Shown one piece after another: positions 5,172-12,740 of a stretch of 34,216 bases of DNA. This DNA is from a virus: positions 1 through 34,216 of IMG/VR virus record IMGVR_UViG_3300020157_000009. One strand, 5' to 3'. The translations under genes and the position numbers were made by a program. The number at the start of each line of letters is the position of its first letter. The stretch's first letter is position 1. The notes beneath the pieces were generated by a model that was not told where the DNA came from, did not search any database, and saw nothing but the letters and a program-made list of their open reading frames with translations.

Positions 5172-5438
5172 TCAAGTAGGAAAGCCTGTCAGAAAAGAAA
5201 AGAAATTACTGCCTACCGAGAAATCTGCAAGCAGTGTATTTCCTCTCCTTTCAATCGGGTAGGGAGTTTTGATTCTCCAAAGCCGAGTTGTTGGCTTACA
5301 CGGTACGCATTCGTATTTAGCCTCACTTGCTATAACGGACAAGGGCCGCCAAGTGTGACAGCACTTTAACGGCCCTTTCTTTTTGGATGAAAGTTTGTTT
5401 AGAATGCTGTCACATTCAGAATGCAATGACTTTGCCAT
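5172..5438 (-). CDS. Possible small Cys-containing protein
   Basis: The 88-codon frame from ATG 5438 encodes C26-C27-H28-T-W and YECVPC (C44, C47), a possible zinc-binding arrangement similar to short phage zinc-ribbon proteins. The C-terminal 30 residues look less protein-like. It contains a strong hairpin (5341-5377) that could instead be a terminator read rightward, which lowers confidence. If real, it belongs to the leftward block between the large terminase and the zinc-ribbon gene. Confidence 0.4.
   Translation of the reverse strand: MAKSLHSECDSILNKLSSKKKGPLKCCHTWRPLSVIASEAKYECVPCKPTTRLWRIKTPYPIERRGNTLLADFSVGSNFFSFLTGFPT
5341..5377 (+). terminator. Two-step hairpin followed by TCTTTTT
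   Basis: AAGGGCCG (5341-5348) pairs with CGGCCCTT (5370-5377), and inside it AAGTG pairs with CACTT around the loop TGACAG. On the plus strand it is followed by TCTTTTTGG, giving an intrinsic-terminator shape for rightward transcription. No rightward gene lies just upstream, so it may stop antisense transcription into the leftward block, or it may be a coding-region structure. Confidence 0.45.
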
Positions 5439-5593
5439 TGACTGATCAAGCTGTCAACAATATATTTTGTTTGGAGCTTAAGGGATACCGTAGTTCCTAT
5501 ACTCTTGATCGCCTTCTCCCCTTGAGTCGCAGAAACAAGGGAAATCGGCACTTGAGTTTCTTCAAAGGTTCCTTGCCCCTGACAAATACCCAT
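5399..5593 (-). CDS. Possible small protein downstream of the large terminase
   Basis: A 64-codon frame from ATG 5593 reads as a plausible soluble protein (TFEETQVPISLVSATQGEKA, then STIVSLKL-like strands and IVDSLISQW). No family is recognised. It begins 42 bp after the large-terminase stop and overlaps the start of the next frame by 40 bp. Its start codon sits in the loop of a perfect hairpin (see 5571-5623). Confidence 0.35.
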   Translation of the reverse strand: MGICQGQGTFEETQVPISLVSATQGEKAIKSIGTTVSLKLQTKYIVDSLISQWQSHCILNVTAF

Positions 5594-5623
5594 TGGGTAT
5601 TTCCTGCGAGATAGGGGGCAAGG
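5571..5623. repeat. Nested inverted repeat just after the large-terminase gene
   Basis: CCTTGCCCC (5571-5579) pairs perfectly with GGGGCAAGG (5615-5623). Inside it, AAATACCC (5584-5591) pairs perfectly with GGGTATTT (5595-5602) around the 3-nt loop ATT. It lies 12 bp from the large-terminase stop codon. On the leftward transcript the loop contains the AUG of the small frame at 5593. No T-run follows in either direction. Confidence 0.6.
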
Positions 5624-5634
5624 TCATCTACTAA

Positions 5635-7557
5635 TTAAAATCCATCGTCATCCACGCCCCTGCCGCCATACCCCCAATCTTCTTCCATCTGCTCTTCCTC
5701 CACATTGTTTTTGCTGTGGATTAATTTGTTCTCCCAGTCGCTTATTTCTTGAATGTCCAAGGAAACTGTCTCTTCCTCAAAATTAAACTCTAATCCTGCC
5801 TTTCGTAGCATCTGAACTGCATAAGTAAAAGAGTCAGCCAAATCGGGTGACTTCTTTAAGCGATGCTTCATGTCGAGCTTCTTCTCAACCGCAACTTTCC
5901 TGCCCTTGTGGGTATAAAGACGACTGCAAAGTTCGTTTATCATTATCCCATGTTTATCCACATCAATGCCAACTAAACTTCTTGTTGACATAGCAGTATG
6001 AACAGCAAACCAATATTCGGTAACAAGCCTATCGTATGCTTCTTTACAGGTTCTTTGATCCAAGTTGCTAATCTTTCGATCCGTGGGCATCCCCATTGAG
6101 GAAATAGGGAATAAGAACATTGCCTCTGGATGGTATTTGCTCCACTCAATGATAATTGCCCTCATCATCTTTCCTCCATCACCAGAAATATCCAATCCAA
6201 AGTCCCTTGGATGGACTCCATATTCAATACAATCTTTAACCAACTGGATTGCTATGGATTCTTCAAAGACATCACCCACAGATGAGGAGTATTCTCTAGT
6301 TCCAAGGTAAAAACCTATACTCCTTCCTGTATCATTCTGTCCCATGCGACAAAAAGTAGCCGCACATCTATCTCCACCAGCGGTAAATGCCGGGTCAAAT
6401 CCACAAACCACCTTGGTTCTCCCACTCCAAATAGGTTCATAGTTTAAATTGCACCCTTGGATAAAGGCTTTTGAGAAGATTGTAAGCTCAACAGAGTTAT
6501 CGGGCCACCATCCATAGACATTTCTCCAATACTCAAGGGCATTTTTGTTCCCGTAGCATCGTTTTAGGGTATTTGCTTCTCCTTGGATGGTAAGAAAGCG
6601 ATCAAAGGGAGGTATTTCGGCATCAGGTAGCTTAAAGTTTGGGCTATCTTCTCCAGAAAGGTGTAATGCAACCCCTGTGCGAGTCCTCCACTTCTTTGTA
6701 TAGCGTGTAACTGACTCCCATTCCATAGGATCATCAGGCTGGCACAACTCTGTATGAGGGTTATTGGCAGTAGCAGCAGGATTTGCCATCCCCCCAAAAA
6801 TGAAATCAGGATTTGCTCCAAGGTTTACCCTGGTATCCAATGCGTAGAGATCCATTTCTGCCAACTCATCCAAAAACAACCTCATTCTGGCATTCTTGCG
6901 ACCTCTTGTATTCTCAACGGCTCGCTTTCCTTCTCCACCTTTAGGGAATGCCAATGCTTTTATGGCATTTGTATAGTCTCGTTCAGTATCTTTGGTATCA
7001 ATGCTCTCAAAAACAATCATTCTACGATATTCAACCAAATTTCCAATGGTTGCTCCCTTGTATTGGGCTTGGATGTTACGCATTGCAATCCTGTAAAGGG
7101 TGCAAACCTTACCCCATAATCGGTCTTCTGAAGCATCCAAAGAGGTAGAAGCTACATAGGTTGAGGTAACATTTGGGGCGCAAAGCCAATCAATTACAAT
7201 GCAAGCGGCAACAGAAAAGGTTTTTCCGCTGGATGCACACCCCGCAATACCCCAATCGTTTTCATTACAGAACAAATCTATAATATCCAAGGCATAGTTG
7301 TTGGGTATTCCTTGGGATTGGAGCAAAACATCATTGCCATAAATCAAATTAAAGCAATTGATCATGTGCTGTGTGGGATTCTTTAGGTCAGTATCTTCAA
7401 TCCTGATCCCTCGTTTGATCCTTTCACGCCTACCAAATTCACCACGGGTATAAACGTATGCCATTAATTCCCTAATGAATTGGGGGCTACTCTCAAAATA
7501 TGGAATGCCGTATGTAGTGTCTTTTGGTGTGTCCAGACAAAGACCGTTATAAATCAT
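5635..7557 (-). CDS. terL: Terminase large subunit
   Basis: This 640-aa protein is the packaging motor: an N-terminal ATPase drives DNA into the capsid and a C-terminal nuclease cuts it. Numbering from ATG 7557, Walker A is GCASSGKT (106-113) and Walker B is LFLDE (227-231). The RNase H-like nuclease shows the expected acidic residues: D388 in GFDPAF, D456 in GLDISGDGG, and D572/D575 in SPDLADSF. A TTG two codons upstream is open but less likely as start. It is leftward and divergent from the virion block, 52 bp away, and is not next to the small subunit. Confidence 0.95.
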   Translation of the reverse strand: MIYNGLCLDTPKDTTYGIPYFESSPQFIRELMAYVYTRGEFGRRERIKRGIRIEDTDLKNPTQHMINCFNLIYGNDVLLQSQGIPNNYALDIIDLFCNENDWGIAGCASSGKTFSVAACIVIDWLCAPNVTSTYVASTSLDASEDRLWGKVCTLYRIAMRNIQAQYKGATIGNLVEYRRMIVFESIDTKDTERDYTNAIKALAFPKGGEGKRAVENTRGRKNARMRLFLDELAEMDLYALDTRVNLGANPDFIFGGMANPAATANNPHTELCQPDDPMEWESVTRYTKKWRTRTGVALHLSGEDSPNFKLPDAEIPPFDRFLTIQGEANTLKRCYGNKNALEYWRNVYGWWPDNSVELTIFSKAFIQGCNLNYEPIWSGRTKVVCGFDPAFTAGGDRCAATFCRMGQNDTGRSIGFYLGTREYSSSVGDVFEESIAIQLVKDCIEYGVHPRDFGLDISGDGGKMMRAIIIEWSKYHPEAMFLFPISSMGMPTDRKISNLDQRTCKEAYDRLVTEYWFAVHTAMSTRSLVGIDVDKHGIMINELCSRLYTHKGRKVAVEKKLDMKHRLKKSPDLADSFTYAVQMLRKAGLEFNFEEETVSLDIQEISDWENKLIHSKNNVEEEQMEEDWGYGGRGVDDDGF

Positions 7558-7609
7558 GTGCAATAAGAATTGACAAATTTATAAAAAGAATGCAAATCAT
7601 TTACGCAAC

Positions 7610-7999
7610 ATGAGATTAAAGGATCGTAACGGGCCAATCCCATCGGGACTTTGGTATGAGTATAGCGACGACAAGGGAACAAAGTATCGTGTAAATGGAA
7701 TGGAGCTTACTTATGGGGCATCCTTCACAAATAAAGTGAAGTCAGATATGCAAAATAACAATGTCCAAGTGCCAGATAATTTAGATTACTTGATTGAACA
7801 ACAAATTTGTGGCAGGATTGCTGGTCAATATTGTTGGCAAGAGGCTGGCGACAAGGTAGCGAATGTAATTCATAGCTTCGCAAACCTTGGTGATCGTGTT
7901 GCGGCAAGCCTTGGCATTAACGCCAACCTTGAAAAAACCGCAAAAGGTTGCACCTCTTGTCAGAAACGCAGACAAGCAATGAATCAAACTTTAGGTTAA
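7610..7999 (+). CDS. Small protein with a CxxC end motif
   Basis: The 129-aa product has an N-terminal beta-like part (GLWYEYSDDKGTKYRVNG), a central helical part, and a C-terminal GCTSCQKRRQAMN motif (C114, C117). Small phage proteins with a C-terminal C-x2-C-x-KRR-x2-N tail are frequent before portal genes; the role is unknown. Two further cysteines (C67, C75) could complete a zinc site. It starts the rightward virion block and ends 1 bp before the portal start. The 52-bp gap to the divergent large terminase shows no strong promoter, only an isolated TTGACA at 7570-7575. Confidence 0.65.
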   Translation: MRLKDRNGPIPSGLWYEYSDDKGTKYRVNGMELTYGASFTNKVKSDMQNNNVQVPDNLDYLIEQQICGRIAGQYCWQEAGDKVANVIHSFANLGDRVAASLGINANLEKTAKGCTSCQKRRQAMNQTLG

Positions 8000-8000
8000 A

Positions 8001-10619
8001 ATGGCAAAAACAAAAAAGATTGTAAATCGTGAGGGAGTATCAAGTTGGGGTTTTAATACCATCAACTCCAATGGCGTAGCTCCTACTAGCCGAGTCCAAA
8101 CGGCAAATGATGCGTTTACAATTTGTTGGAACCTTCGCCTTGATAATGCTGGTCGTGAACGTAAGTGGGGAAGGATTTACAAATGTTATAAGGGTTTTCC
8201 CCCTACGGATTATAGCCAAGTAGCTTCTCGCCAGTTGTCAGGAATGAGCAATGTGCCATTCCGACAGATGAAATTCATTGTTGATAACCAAAAATCCTCA
8301 TTTGTGGATATGGTTATGGAGCGAAACACTGCTGCGAACATTGTTACCAAGATTGGAAATCCAACTGAAAAGAAACAATGGAGTGACTTAATCAGTATTG
8401 GATTTGATCGAATGCTTCGTTCTTGGACTTCCTACAATTACAATGTTGAGTTGGATGTTGAGGAGATGAGCCTTTATGGAAAAGGGTTCGAGATTGCGGA
8501 AGACCGAGATGGATGGCCTACAAAGAGCTTTCATAATTCTAATGTGTTAATTCCAGATAAAACGTATGCGGATCTCACGAACTTGGGGGAGATGTGCATT
8601 AAACGTAGCTACACACCCCTTGAGTTCTGGCTCAAGATTACCGGCGGGGAGGAAGATCCAGTAAAAGCACAGGCACACGCTACCGATATGGGTTGGAACT
8701 TCTGGGCTTGCGTGGATGCACTCCGAATGTTCACCACAAACTACCGCAATACTTATACAAATACGGAATGGTTGCGTGATGTAGCTTCTGGAAACCTTAA
8801 TCTTTCTCGCCTCTACACACTTCGCATTGAGTTGTATGAACTCTACATTATGGAGTTTAACGGATCTATTTCAAAGATGCTCTTGCTCCAAAACTACGGG
8901 GGACTTGTTCTTGGGTATAAAGAAAATGGACGTAAAGATTTAAGCGAAGAAGAGTATCGTGATCAGACGGGATTCCTTTATTACAAAAAAGATTGGGTAG
9001 AAAAGGATGGCGATGGTTGGGAAGATATCATTGCCCCAATGACTGACTCTACGGGTTCTGGTATTTGGCATGAGATCCAGGGTCTAGCTGAAGCTATCTT
9101 TATCCAATGCCGAGCTTACGACATCCACATGAATCGTGCTTTTGATTCAATGGATTGGTCAACTCGTTTGATGCTTAAAGGAGGTTCTGCTGAATCTACA
9201 AAGAAGTTAAAGCAAATGGAGTGGCAGCCCTGGATGATCCTTCCCCAAGATGTTGAGCCAGCCCAAGTTAATTTGAGCGTTCCTCTTGGTGAGTTGTTTG
9301 CAGGGATGCAGATGTATCAGCAAGATATGTATCGTGGTATTGGTGCATACAATATTGGAAATTCTCAAAGAGGTGGAAAGCAACGCACAAAGGGTGAGGC
9401 AGAACTTGATGCCGCTGAATCTGCCAAACTCCAAGGAACCCAGATTCGTCGATTCAATGACAACCAGACTCGTTGGCTAAAGATGCTTTATAAACGCATG
9501 AGTCGCACAACCAAGGGCGGGTATGGTTATAAACTCAAAGAGAAGTTTGTAGATTTCATGAATGAGAATGGCGTTCCAAAAGAAGCATGGAAGTGGGAGA
9601 ACATTGAGAACTTTGAATCCAATATGCTTTCTGGCTCTGGAAGCCCATCTTATAAGCTGATGGCGGCACAACAGACTGTTTCACTCACGGGAATGACCCC
9701 TATTAACGATGGTCAGGCTAATGCTATTGCTGATGCCATTGCCGCACTCAATGGTCGTCAAAATGTTAATCGTTACTTCCAGCATACCAAGGTTGAGATT
9801 CCTGATGAACAAGGAATCATCTCAATGGAGAACATTGGAATGACTGATCCTAAAGGAAATGCCGCAAACTTCCGGGTATATCCAGATCAGAACCATGTGG
9901 AACATTTCAAGGGCCACATCCAAGATGCTGCTGTATCAATGCAGGAAGCCCAACAGGCTCTCCAAAGTGCAGGGGTTAATCCACAAGCACCTATCCGTGG
10001 TCAAGCTGCTGGCGGGGTTTCTGAAGAGGCTATTGAGCTTATTAAAGACATCTATGCTTGTCTCATGCGATTCAAGGGGCCGCATCTTGTTGCCCACCTT
10101 GGATTCATCCAGAAAGATCCTTCCAAAAAGCAGATTGCACAACAATTTGGTCAGCAAATGCAACAGCTTCAGCGTGGTGTTGATGAGCTTGGTAGTCAGC
10201 TTGGACAGATTGAGCAAGCCAAACAGCAATCTCAAGGTGATCAGTCCCAGAATATGTCACCAGAGCAAATCAAACTTCACGCTCTGGTTGCCAAAGAGTC
10301 CATGCAGACTGACTTCCTCCAGAAGAAAGAGAACATTAAGCTGGCTGCAATGGCACAGAAAGCCAAGTTGCACGATGCAATGCACATGGAAAAAGCATCT
10401 ACCGACCTTGCAATCAAGAGGGCAAAGGCCGCTAATGACATCCAGATCCACCGAGCAAAGGCATCACAGAATGCTAAAGTCATGGAAGACCAACATGAGC
10501 AGGAGTTGGATCACAATGAACAACAGAACTCTCAAGACATGGCAGCTCAACAAGCCGCTATCGCACAGCAAGAAGCCATAACCACGCAAAACCCCAACAC
10601 AGGCAACGAAAATGGATGA
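8001..10619 (+). CDS. Portal protein
   Basis: The 872-aa product fits a podovirus-type portal, the dodecameric ring at the capsid vertex through which DNA passes. Support: size, position directly before scaffold and capsid genes, and the body sequence (for example YRGIGAYNIGNSQRGGKQRT followed by EAELDAAESAKL, a typical portal stem/wing region). Residues 640-872 are a long Gln/Lys-rich helical tail (QQFGQQMQQLQRGVDELGSQ, then KAKLHDAMHMEKA repeats), likely a coiled coil or barrel inside the capsid. A weak AGG precedes the start. Its stop overlaps the next start by 8 bp. A 240-codon frame inside the tail is a shadow. Confidence 0.8.
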   Translation: MAKTKKIVNREGVSSWGFNTINSNGVAPTSRVQTANDAFTICWNLRLDNAGRERKWGRIYKCYKGFPPTDYSQVASRQLSGMSNVPFRQMKFIVDNQKSSFVDMVMERNTAANIVTKIGNPTEKKQWSDLISIGFDRMLRSWTSYNYNVELDVEEMSLYGKGFEIAEDRDGWPTKSFHNSNVLIPDKTYADLTNLGEMCIKRSYTPLEFWLKITGGEEDPVKAQAHATDMGWNFWACVDALRMFTTNYRNTYTNTEWLRDVASGNLNLSRLYTLRIELYELYIMEFNGSISKMLLLQNYGGLVLGYKENGRKDLSEEEYRDQTGFLYYKKDWVEKDGDGWEDIIAPMTDSTGSGIWHEIQGLAEAIFIQCRAYDIHMNRAFDSMDWSTRLMLKGGSAESTKKLKQMEWQPWMILPQDVEPAQVNLSVPLGELFAGMQMYQQDMYRGIGAYNIGNSQRGGKQRTKGEAELDAAESAKLQGTQIRRFNDNQTRWLKMLYKRMSRTTKGGYGYKLKEKFVDFMNENGVPKEAWKWENIENFESNMLSGSGSPSYKLMAAQQTVSLTGMTPINDGQANAIADAIAALNGRQNVNRYFQHTKVEIPDEQGIISMENIGMTDPKGNAANFRVYPDQNHVEHFKGHIQDAAVSMQEAQQALQSAGVNPQAPIRGQAAGGVSEEAIELIKDIYACLMRFKGPHLVAHLGFIQKDPSKKQIAQQFGQQMQQLQRGVDELGSQLGQIEQAKQQSQGDQSQNMSPEQIKLHALVAKESMQTDFLQKKENIKLAAMAQKAKLHDAMHMEKASTDLAIKRAKAANDIQIHRAKASQNAKVMEDQHEQELDHNEQQNSQDMAAQQAAIAQQEAITTQNPNTGNENG

Positions 10620-10854
10620 TAAAAAAGAATCTATAATTGTATCACATGAAGGGTGGTTTTTATTTTGTCCGATTTATTGGTCAGATGATAAAGAACAAGC
10701 AATTGCTAAATACGATCTTTTTTGGTTATTTGATTTAGCATTGCAAATTCAACATTTTAGAAACTGGGTTTTATCATTTTTTAATATTGAAGGTGGATTC
10801 CCATTTAACTTAAAACAATTAAAACAACAAAAAGTAATAAGTTATCATGGATAA
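10612..10854 (+). CDS. Small protein, unknown function
   Basis: The 80-aa product is rich in aromatic residues (EGWFLFCPIYWSDDKEQA, YDLFWLFDLALQIQHFRNW), suggesting a compact or membrane-near fold. It overlaps the portal stop by 8 bp and the next gene start by 8 bp, so translational coupling is likely. It is not recognised and more AT-rich than the portal gene. Confidence 0.55.
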   Translation: MDDKKESIIVSHEGWFLFCPIYWSDDKEQAIAKYDLFWLFDLALQIQHFRNWVLSFFNIEGGFPFNLKQLKQQKVISYHG

Positions 10855-11125
10855 TAAAAACGTATTAAATCTAGCGGCATCAATTGTTAATGACAAACGA
10901 TACAGCGAGTTAAAGACAGCAATTTACGAGGATCTTGTAGCCAAAGATCACGCAACAGTTGTTTCAGTATTCAAGGCTCTCCAAGAATGGGCAACGGAAG
11001 CTGATGATAACAAATTTGAGACAATAGAACGTCCCAAAATAGCAAAAGTAAGCACACATGATTTGGATCTTGATCCCGATCTTGATGATTCACTCACACC
11101 AGAAGAAATCAACCTCCGCAAATAA
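10847..11125 (+). CDS. Small acidic protein, unknown function
   Basis: The 92-aa product is helical at the start (NLAASIVNDKRYSELKTAIY) and strongly acidic at the end (DLDLDPDLDDSLTPEE). It lies between portal and scaffold genes, overlapping the preceding stop by 8 bp. Such acidic small proteins may be scaffold-associated or capsid chaperones, but nothing in the sequence proves it. Confidence 0.55.
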   Translation: MDNKNVLNLAASIVNDKRYSELKTAIYEDLVAKDHATVVSVFKALQEWATEADDNKFETIERPKIAKVSTHDLDLDPDLDDSLTPEEINLRK

Positions 11126-11140
11126 CAACCACACAACACC

Positions 11141-12463
11141 ATGTCCGAACCAACAAACGATCCTACGCTCAATCCTAACCTTACTGCCGCATCTATTGCT
11201 GATAAAGCCGCAAGGGATGCTGCTGTAAAGCAAGCAGATTCTTTCTTCAAATCAGAAATCAAAGAAGCACCAAAGGGAACTCCAGAAGATTTGTTCCGTA
11301 AGTTTGGTTCAAAACAAGCAGAAGATGCTGAAGCTCATCAAGAAAAAATTGATGAATCAAAACAAGCTAGGCGTGACATTGAAGAAAACAGGCCAGAACC
11401 AGAGATCAAGGCATCATCGGTTGATGATGAGAAGAAGCCGGGATATATCAAATCCCTCAAGCAAACCAATGAACAGCTTTCTAAAGAAGCCGCTGAACTC
11501 AAGGCCAAGGTTGCTGACTATGAGAAATCCAAAGCAGAAGTTGAAGAGCTACGAGCAAAAATTGATGACTCTGAAACGAAGAAACAGGTTGATAAACTTC
11601 AGAAAGAATTGGAGTTGGCAATCAAGGAAAAGCAAGAACGTGAAGAAACTTTATCAAACGATTTGGAAGAGCTTCGCAAAGCTAATGCATTCCTTAATCT
11701 GCCCGCTGATTCAATCTTTAAAGAAACTTATGATGCTCCAATCCTTACTGGATATAATCAGATCAAAATGATTCTTGGTGAAGACCCAAACTATTTAATG
11801 GAGTTTGAAAAAGCAGTTGCCGCTTATGAGACATCACTTCGTACGGGAGATCAGAACGAGCGATCCAGACAGCGTGAGATTTCCAAACAAACTCTTAATT
11901 CCATCTACGAGAATCTTTCTCCTATGGAACAGGCTAAATTTAATACTACGGCTTATGATGTTCTTGGTAAGGTTGAGAATCGAATCCAAGCACTCCAAAA
12001 TTGGGAAGTAACTAAAGCACAAGCAGACGAAGAAAAGAATCGTCGCACAACCATGACCAAATCCCAAATTGGCAAACGCTGGCAGGATGCTCTTACTCAA
12101 GCCAAACAATCACTCCAAGATTCAATTAAGTATCCAGAGGAGATTGCAAAGATTATTGCATCACAAAAGATTGATGATGATACAACGGAAGATGAGATGA
12201 TTGCTGAAGCAGCATTGCGTGAAAATAGCAACTACGCTCCAGAACAAATCACCCGTGTTCTTATGCAGGGAGCAAGTTTTAAAAAAGCTAAAGCCTATTC
12301 ATTTGCTCTTGAAAAAGAAAACTCTGAACTCAAAGAAACCATCAAGAAAATGCGTGGTTCATCTACTGGAGATGGCAACATTGGATCTTCATCTGCTGGC
12401 AAAGCAACGGAAGCTGAAGAGCGAACACCAGCATCACTTTTTGCTAAATTTAGAAATAGATAA
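11141..12463 (+). CDS. Scaffold-like coiled-coil protein
   Basis: The 440-aa product is charged, helical and lacks hydrophobic-core patterns, as expected for a capsid scaffold. A coiled coil covers about residues 105-190 (SKEAAELKAKVADYEKSKAE and following heptads). The N-terminus is acidic, and the end is a Ser/Gly linker followed by a short basic tail (PASLFAKFRNR) of the type that binds capsid protein. Position between portal and major capsid genes supports the call. No protease domain is visible. No Shine-Dalgarno sequence precedes the ATG. Confidence 0.7.
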   Translation: MSEPTNDPTLNPNLTAASIADKAARDAAVKQADSFFKSEIKEAPKGTPEDLFRKFGSKQAEDAEAHQEKIDESKQARRDIEENRPEPEIKASSVDDEKKPGYIKSLKQTNEQLSKEAAELKAKVADYEKSKAEVEELRAKIDDSETKKQVDKLQKELELAIKEKQEREETLSNDLEELRKANAFLNLPADSIFKETYDAPILTGYNQIKMILGEDPNYLMEFEKAVAAYETSLRTGDQNERSRQREISKQTLNSIYENLSPMEQAKFNTTAYDVLGKVENRIQALQNWEVTKAQADEEKNRRTTMTKSQIGKRWQDALTQAKQSLQDSIKYPEEIAKIIASQKIDDDTTEDEMIAEAALRENSNYAPEQITRVLMQGASFKKAKAYSFALEKENSELKETIKKMRGSSTGDGNIGSSSAGKATEAEERTPASLFAKFRNR

Positions 12464-12740
12464 ATAATGTGTTGACGAGCTATTAGAAAAACACTAATAG
12501 CTTGTTTAGACATTTTAACTGGAATGGTCGGTTTTAATTAACCAACTGCTCTTGGTGGAAGCAACGAGTCTGATAGCGTCAGACATAAATAAAAAGCAGG
12601 TTGCCAAACTAAAGAGTAGTGGGTTGGTTAAAAAAGACCCGCAATGGTTGCCAGGTTGCAAACCCAAACAAACACTAACCATGTTCCAAGGGGGAGCAAT
12701 CCTTTTTGGGACAAACATATAAACCCAAAAACTTAAAATT
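12464..12740 (+). other. Structured leader of the major capsid gene
   Basis: These 277 bases hold no convincing protein gene. They carry several hairpins: AGCTATTAG/CTAATAGCT (12478-12486/12494-12502), ACCAA/TTGGT (12541-12545/12552-12556), GTCTGA/TCAGAC (12568-12573/12579-12584) and GTTCCAAGG/CCTTTTTGGGAC (12683-12691/12701-12712, with wobble pairs). The last one sits 28 nt before the capsid ATG. A 13-codon frame (12681-12722, MFQGGAILFGTNI) runs through it. The role may be terminator plus promoter, or RNA control of capsid yield. Confidence 0.5.
12478..12502 (+). terminator. Perfect 9-bp hairpin after the scaffold gene
   Basis: AGCTATTAG and CTAATAGCT pair perfectly around the loop AAAAACA, 15 bp after the scaffold stop, followed by TGTTTAG. 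The stem is AT-rich and the T-run poor, so it may be a weak terminator or an RNA processing or stabilising element. Confidence 0.4.

Noticed and set aside
5387-5614. 75-codon rightward frame
   Set aside because: It overlaps the terminator-like and nested hairpins, has no ribosome binding site and reads as random composition.
6754-7119. 121-codon rightward frame inside terL
   Set aside because: It is antisense to the conserved ATPase domain of the large terminase.
7570-7600. Promoter for the rightward virion block at the isolated TTGACA
   Set aside because: No acceptable -10 box is found at 16-19 bp spacing, so the box alone does not support a promoter.
9859-10581. 240-codon rightward frame overlapping the portal tail
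   Set aside because: Although long, it is a shifted frame of a repetitive Gln/Lys-rich coding region. It is extremely rich in Lys, Arg, Ser and Leu and has no start signal.
11304-11771. 155-codon frame inside the scaffold gene
   Set aside because: It is a shifted reading of charged coiled-coil codons, giving Lys/Arg/Leu-rich sequence without domain features.
12515-12718. 67-codon leftward frame in the capsid leader
   Set aside because: It overlaps several hairpins, opposes the late transcription direction and shows no recognisable feature.
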